This document shows positions 55,460 to 64,000 of a DNA stretch of 64,000 bases, one piece after another. Below the pieces are notes generated by a model. The model had not been told where the DNA came from. It searched no databases and saw nothing but the letters and a program-made list of their open reading frames with translations. Each line of letters begins with the position of its first letter. Positions within the stretch are counted from its first letter, which is position 1. The translations under genes and the position numbers were made by a program. This stretch comes from Paraphaeosphaeria minitans (lineage: Eukaryota > Ascomycota > Dothideomycetes > Pleosporales > Didymosphaeriaceae), in assembly GCA_015832175.1 (NCBI GenBank), contig WJXW01000004.1:3658001-3722000 (forward strand), in the 5' to 3' direction.

Positions 55460-56455
55460 CTCTGCGGATGTCTAAAGCCCTGACTCTTTCTGGCAATCGT
55501 CCTTGCGTGGTTCTAGAAGGCGTGCAAGAAGCTGAAGCTTTGGTTCCAGTCAGAGCAGGTCGGGGCCGAGCAGTCGGGAAGAAGGTCTAAAAATATTGTC
55601 GAAAAGGTTGCCTCTCGGATCGGGCCATGTAGTCGAATGATCGGAAGTCGCGGAGCCTCGCGCAGCTACTACAGCATTTCGTCATCCCGCAGTCATGCAG
55701 CCCTGCAAATCCTGGCGGGAGATGAACAGAACCTGAGCCATGGGAACATCCCATACTCGTGGCTCGACCATTATGGCACATACAAAATCCAGTCCCGTGA
55801 TGGTGGCGTTGAGGGGTGGGAGGTGTGAGATATGACGTCATTTTCGTTCGGCATGGGTAGATGCACGACATGGACTGTTGGGGACGTGGCCCTGGGCTCG
55901 TGCGTATGATGATACGGTATAACGGTATTGGGAAAGTATGGACAAGGAGACGTAGTTGGCAGATTCACTGAGAAACTACATGTCTTTATTCGCAATGCCA
56001 GTACAGGTGGGAGAGATCCACTGAGAAACTTACTGTCTCTATTCGCAATGCCAGTACAGGTGGGAGAGATCCACTGAGAAACTTACTGTCTCTATTCGCA
56101 ATGCCAGTACAGGTGGGAGAGATGTACTGAGAATCTTCTCTTGTCGCAATGCCAATGGGAACAGGTAAATGAGAGATCTGCCAAGAAACTTACCATATTT
56201 ACTCGCAATGCTAATAGGGAGCAGGTCAAAGGGAAACAGGTGGGCAAGGTGCAACATGCAACGAGTTACGAGTCACGTGCGGCGTAGAGAGCCTGGAGCA
56301 ACGGTTCCAAGTAAACCACAGCATAGCTAGCCATTCAAGTATACATCACGCGCGATGGCCAAAGCGTCTTCATCAAACGACATGCAAACGGACCCATGTT
56401 GTACAATCTAGACGGCTGCTCCCCGACCCCGGCCGAAGGGATGCGTACGACGAGT
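55460..56455. repeat. Intergenic with 53-bp tandem repeat
   Basis: No gene supported. From 55961 three 53-bp copies follow head to tail (55961-56013, 56014-56066, 56067-56119), the last two nearly identical; each contains CACTGAGAAACTTAC and TCGCAATGCCAGTACAGG. Two further diverged copies extend to about 56235. The array lies about 220 bp from the 3' end of the isochorismatase-family gene. Confidence 0.85.
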
Positions 56456-57328
56456 TTACATCTTGCACAGCGCCTGGAGCGACTCCCTAGTGCTCTGGGC
56501 AGACTCCTTGACCAGCTTGATGAGCTCTTTGAACTCCGGGGTATTGGCGTCGCCCACGGCCTCGTACATCCAGCTTTCGCTGGTCACGACCTGAGCGCCG
56601 GCGTGGCGCAGCCTCGCCAGTGCGATGGGGACTTCCTCCTTGTTCACGCTGCTCACGCCATCCGCGATGACGTACACGGTGTGGCCTTCCCGGAGGAGGG
56701 CGAGTGCCGTCTGGGTCACGCAGATGTGGGATTCGATGCCGACGATGACACAGGAGAGCGGCGAGGCGAGCGAGGCCATGGCAGTGCGGACTTCGGGCGT
56801 GCTGACGGCGAGTGCAGTCAGCGCTACATGCTCAGGGGTGCGAGGCCGAGGAGGCGTGGGGCGTACAGCATTGAAAAGAGGGTCTTGTCGGCATGGACGA
56901 GCGTCTTGATGCCGGCGGGTGCATCGAGCATCAACTCAGGCACCGTCTCGCCCAGCCTGGCCTTGTTCTGGGTGGTTGCCAGTACGGGGATCTGGAGGAT
57001 CTGGCCTGGGTGGCTGGTTAGCATGGCCAAGACACGTGGTGGGCTGGCATACTTGCTCTCAGCAGCTTTTGGGTCGTCGCGACAACTCTGGAGAAGTCGT
57101 GAATGGCAGGCCGGAACTTCTCCTGCAGGTCGCAGATGCTGGGAGAATGTCAGGATTCGGAAGCTATCCGGCATTAGATGATTGGTGGGATGCTAGCATG
57201 CGTCCGGGGAGACTCACCAAGGTTGTCAGGGCCAGCGTAGGTACAAGAGAGCGGGGTTGTCTGGCGGGCAGTGAGGGCGCGTCGAGGAGACTGGCCGGGA
57301 GCGGCTTACTGATGGTGGGGTGAGCCAT
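56456..57328 (-). CDS. Isochorismatase-family cysteine hydrolase
   Basis: Predicted 201-residue enzyme of the isochorismatase-like hydrolase superfamily. Five exons (minus): 57328-57310, 57260-57245, 57138-57053, 57005-56867 and 56801-56456. The second exon is only 16 nt, yet it supplies NPALF, which joins ICDLQEKFRPAIHDF; without it the conserved start is lost. The catalytic Asp is in ICDLQ, the Lys in ADKTLFSML and the nucleophile Cys in GIESHICVTQTAL; all three are present. The C-terminal VSSVNKEEVPIALARLRHAGAQV and VKESAQSTRESLQAL are typical of the ISOC1/mitochondrial hydrolase subgroup, whose substrates are poorly known. The introns (49, 106, 47 and 65 nt) are numerous for such a short gene. 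Confidence 0.9.
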
Positions 57329-58575
57329 GGTGCTGAAGGTGAGGGCGGCAAAGTGGGTTGGCGAAGTGGTGATTTGTGCACGCGGGAGCACTCGCAGCAT
57401 GCTGAGGTCCAGGAGCAGCGTTGACGAAAGGGCTCGCGGTTCAAGGTTGGCGGGTGGCGGGTGGCGGGTGGCGGTTCGCGGCTCGCTTTGGAGTTGGGCT
57501 CGGCGCGGGGAAGTGGTGGCAGCCCCAACATGTAGCCGACCTAGTAGTCTACAGCGGCCGTCAGCCTGGCATTAGAAATACGAGGTAGTCTACCTAGTCT
57601 ATAGCGGCCGTCAGCCTGGCATTACAAATACGAGGTAGTCTACCTAGTCTATAGCGGGCCGGTGAATGAACGTCGGCCTGGGCATTGCAGGTACGATGCA
57701 GGTCCAGTGTCGGACGGATGAGCCAGTCCGGGTCTACCATAGTATAGCCAGTCCGGGTCTATAGCCAGTCCGGGTCTATAGCCAGTACGGTATCTACCTA
57801 GTTACTTAGTCTATAGCCAGTCCGGGCGCGCCTCATTTGAAACATGGACCCTTTGCCATGACTTCGCCGTCACGGCCTAGGGCCAGGAGATGGCTGCCTC
57901 CCTGGGCCCTGGAGCGACCACTGCACCACCGGCCCGCTGACAGTGACGGTCGCGGAATGAACAGGTACGGTCGCGGAAACAGTTGCAGCCGCGGGATTGC
58001 CAGTTGCAGCGCGGCGAATGAACAGTCACGGCCGCGTTGAATCAGCAGTTATACGGTGGATAGTCGGGTTGAAATAACAATCACAGTCGCGTTGAATCAG
58101 CAGTCATACCGGTAGTCGAGTTAGACGACAGTCACAGCCGTGGTGAATCAGGCCAAGGGTCCGTCATGAAGGCGCTCGTTCTCAGCTCAGCCGTCGAGGG
58201 ACTGCGATGCAACGGCCAGCGTCCGGTCCCCGCGGAGAGCTCACTGCTCAGCAACAGCATCTCGTGCGGGTGCGACCTGAGATGCAGTGAGCCTGGAATG
58301 AACATTTCGCTCGACAGGGTGAAGCATCACGCTCGGCTTCAACTTGGACAGGGCGGGCTCAGTTTCGACAGGGCGGCTCAACTTGGACAGGGCGCTTGGA
58401 GGCGTTGCGGAGGCGCTTCGGCCGTTTGTTGTCTTGGTACCTAATCAAGGGTCAAGGGCAAAGCGCGACTTCTTTGAGCGTCGACTGCGACTGCCGAAAC
58501 AGCAATCGGTAAGGTGCGAGACAGTCCACGAGAGACCGAGAGAGACCGAGAGAAACCGAGAGAGACCGAGAGAGC

Positions 58576-58609
<34 letters not shown>

Positions 58610-58735
58610 GAGAGAGAGCGAGAGAGAAACAGAGAGAGAGAGAGCGAGAGAGAGAGAGAAACAGAGAGAGAGCGAGAGAGAGAAAGAGAGAGAGAGAAAC
58701 AGAGAGAGAGAGAGAGACAGAGAGAGAGAGAGACA

Positions 58736-58769
<34 letters not shown>

Positions 58770-59514
58770 CAGAGAGAGTTGGCTGGCAGCGCGATGGCCA
58801 CCATCTACCTATAAGACGCCGCTCGCGCATGCATCCACCTACCTACAATAAAGGGCTAGAAGCTGCTCGCACATGCATCCACCTACCTACAATAAGGGCT
58901 ATAAGATGCATCTACCCACAATAAAAAGCGCGTCGTCCTGCCTGCAGTGAGACGCCATCTCCCCAGTCCTACCTAGTCTACGAGAACTACGAGTGCTCTT
59001 TCCGTGCCAGACGGACTCGGGCCCGTGCGCCTGTCTGTCCGCGATTTCCTAGTTGCCCACCCGTGCGTGCGTCTTCGCTGCGACAGCGTCCACGGCCCAC
59101 CGCATCTGCATCTGCATCTGCTTCTGCGTCTGCTTCTGCTTCTGCTTTGGCTTCTGCATCTCCCCTCGCCTGTGCCGTGCACTTGCTCGCCGCCTCTTCT
59201 GCGATTCGCCATCTACGCCCGCCGTACTGCCACCACCTTCCCCCCAACGCCTGTATTCCTTTTGGCCCTCGACGTCGCCCTCGCCCCTCGTTCAGCAAAT
59301 CCACTTGCACCACCTCCACCAGGGGCCACACCGTTCCCTCGCACCGTTCCCTCGCACCGCGTCCACGCCACCGTCGGCTCGTCCTGCACGCGCCGAGTCT
59401 CGTCTTCACCTTCACCTTCACCCTCACCGCGCTTGCCTGTTGTTCCCGCCGCACCAGCCCTGCCCCGGCCCTCGACCACCCTCGCGCCGCGACTTCCTTT
59501 GACCGCGCCGTTGT
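57329..59514. repeat. Repeat-rich gene-free region
   Basis: 2.2 kb of mostly repetitive DNA upstream of the nucleotidyltransferase gene. In order: GGCGGGT runs (about 57455-57475); about 55-bp units with AGCGGCCGTCAGCCTGGCATTA (about 57541-57660); short AGCCAGTCCGGGTCTAT units (about 57720-57835); units with CGCGTTGAATCAGCAGT (about 57950-58150); and a GGACAGGGCG triplet (58345-58392). A purine GA microsatellite (58529-58779) comes next, then a pair with CATGCATCCACCTACCTAC (58830-58895) and a CTGCAT/CTGCTT hexamer tract (59100-59160). No gene is supported; the right end is pyrimidine-rich and probably the promoter and leader of the next gene. Confidence 0.8.
58529..58779. repeat. GA-rich microsatellite, 250 bp
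   Basis: Almost pure GAGA sequence with interspersed CGAGA, AACAGA and GACAGA variants. It begins with four GAGAGACC/GAGAAACC units, so it looks like a dinucleotide array that grew from a decamer-like seed. Homopurine-homopyrimidine tracts of this length can adopt triplex structure. Confidence 0.95.
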
Positions 59515-63703
<4,189 letters not shown>

Positions 63704-64000
63704 ATTCTCTATACCGTCGCCGTCCCCTGGATCTACTGGCCTTTGTCTTGATATGATATTTCCTTGCCACGGGCCATAACCTGGATACTTGCATGGACCC
63801 GGCCCTCGCTTCGGCTATTTGCACTCGCTTGTTCCTGTCAGAGACAATGTTCAAGTATTCTTTCTAGGGGCGTGAGCGTACTGTTCGCATTGGGTTACCC
63901 GCGCGCCCATTCAGAGACCTCGCGCATATGCTCATCTTTGCCATACCCGGCAATTTGAGAAAGTTCAAATACGTCTAGCGTTCTCTGCGTTTAAAAATCC
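63704..64000. other. Right edge, 3' flank
   Basis: The 3' flank of the nucleotidyltransferase gene; no further gene recognised before the window ends. Confidence 0.5.

Noticed and set aside
58344..58924. Open frames of Arg-Glu or Ser-Leu repeats across the GA tract
   Set aside because: All frames of a GA dinucleotide array are open; no conserved flanking domain.
59004..59514. Pro/Arg-rich open frames just before the nucleotidyltransferase
   Set aside because: Pyrimidine-rich leader DNA gives long Pro/Ser/Leu frames in all three phases; no conserved sequence.

Overview
The window is chromosomal DNA of a filamentous ascomycete (Pezizomycotina; Dothideomycetes is my best guess, not proven). 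Almost every gene is split by GT-AG introns of about 45-65 nt. The gene families are fungal: Zn2Cys6 and bZIP/DUF3425 regulators, SAT4/rhodopsin-like membrane proteins, a HET domain, a highly reducing polyketide synthase, a bicovalent-flavin oxidase and a tannase. Intergenic DNA carries CCTA microsatellites and many minisatellites. I rebuilt exon structures by hand from reading frame, splice consensus and family conservation, so junctions are predictions.

Layout. 1-9.5 kb: a rhodopsin-like membrane protein, a bZIP/DUF3425 regulator, a 15-PGDH-like SDR, two MITE-like elements with TIRs and target-site duplications, and a gene interrupted by one stop codon. 9.7-13.8 kb: two housekeeping genes sharing a 280-bp divergent promoter, the TORC2 subunit Sin1/Avo1 and a PRCC-like nuclear protein. 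14.7-15.9 kb: a broken F-box-like gene. 16.3-41.8 kb: an accessory region centred on a 2385-residue highly reducing PKS (KS-AT-DH-ER-KR-ACP, no evident methyltransferase or release domain). With the PKS lie a divergently transcribed P450, an alpha/beta hydrolase, an SDR and a secreted BBE-type FAD oxidase. Further out are a beta-lactamase-like hydrolase/acyltransferase, a second rhodopsin-like protein, another SDR and a Zn2Cys6 regulator with a single-base frameshift. 42-53 kb: a HET-domain relic, a DUF3500 gene, a small orphan gene, a tannase/feruloyl esterase, a salicylate-hydroxylase-like monooxygenase and an MFS transporter. 53.9-57.3 kb: acetate kinase (its intron is filled by a minisatellite) and an isochorismatase-family hydrolase with a 16-nt micro-exon. 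57.4-59.2 kb: repeat-rich DNA. 59.5-63.7 kb: a Cid1-type nucleotidyltransferase with 36 Ala-Gln dipeptides.

How the genes may work together. The best candidate system is the cluster at 24.6-41.8 kb. In this model the PKS builds a reduced chain, the alpha/beta hydrolase offloads or transfers it, and the P450, SDR and FAD oxidase tailor it. The frameshifted Zn2Cys6 gene could be its regulator, in which case the cluster may be silent in this strain. A second, looser set (tannase, FAD monooxygenase, MFS) fits uptake and breakdown of plant phenolics.
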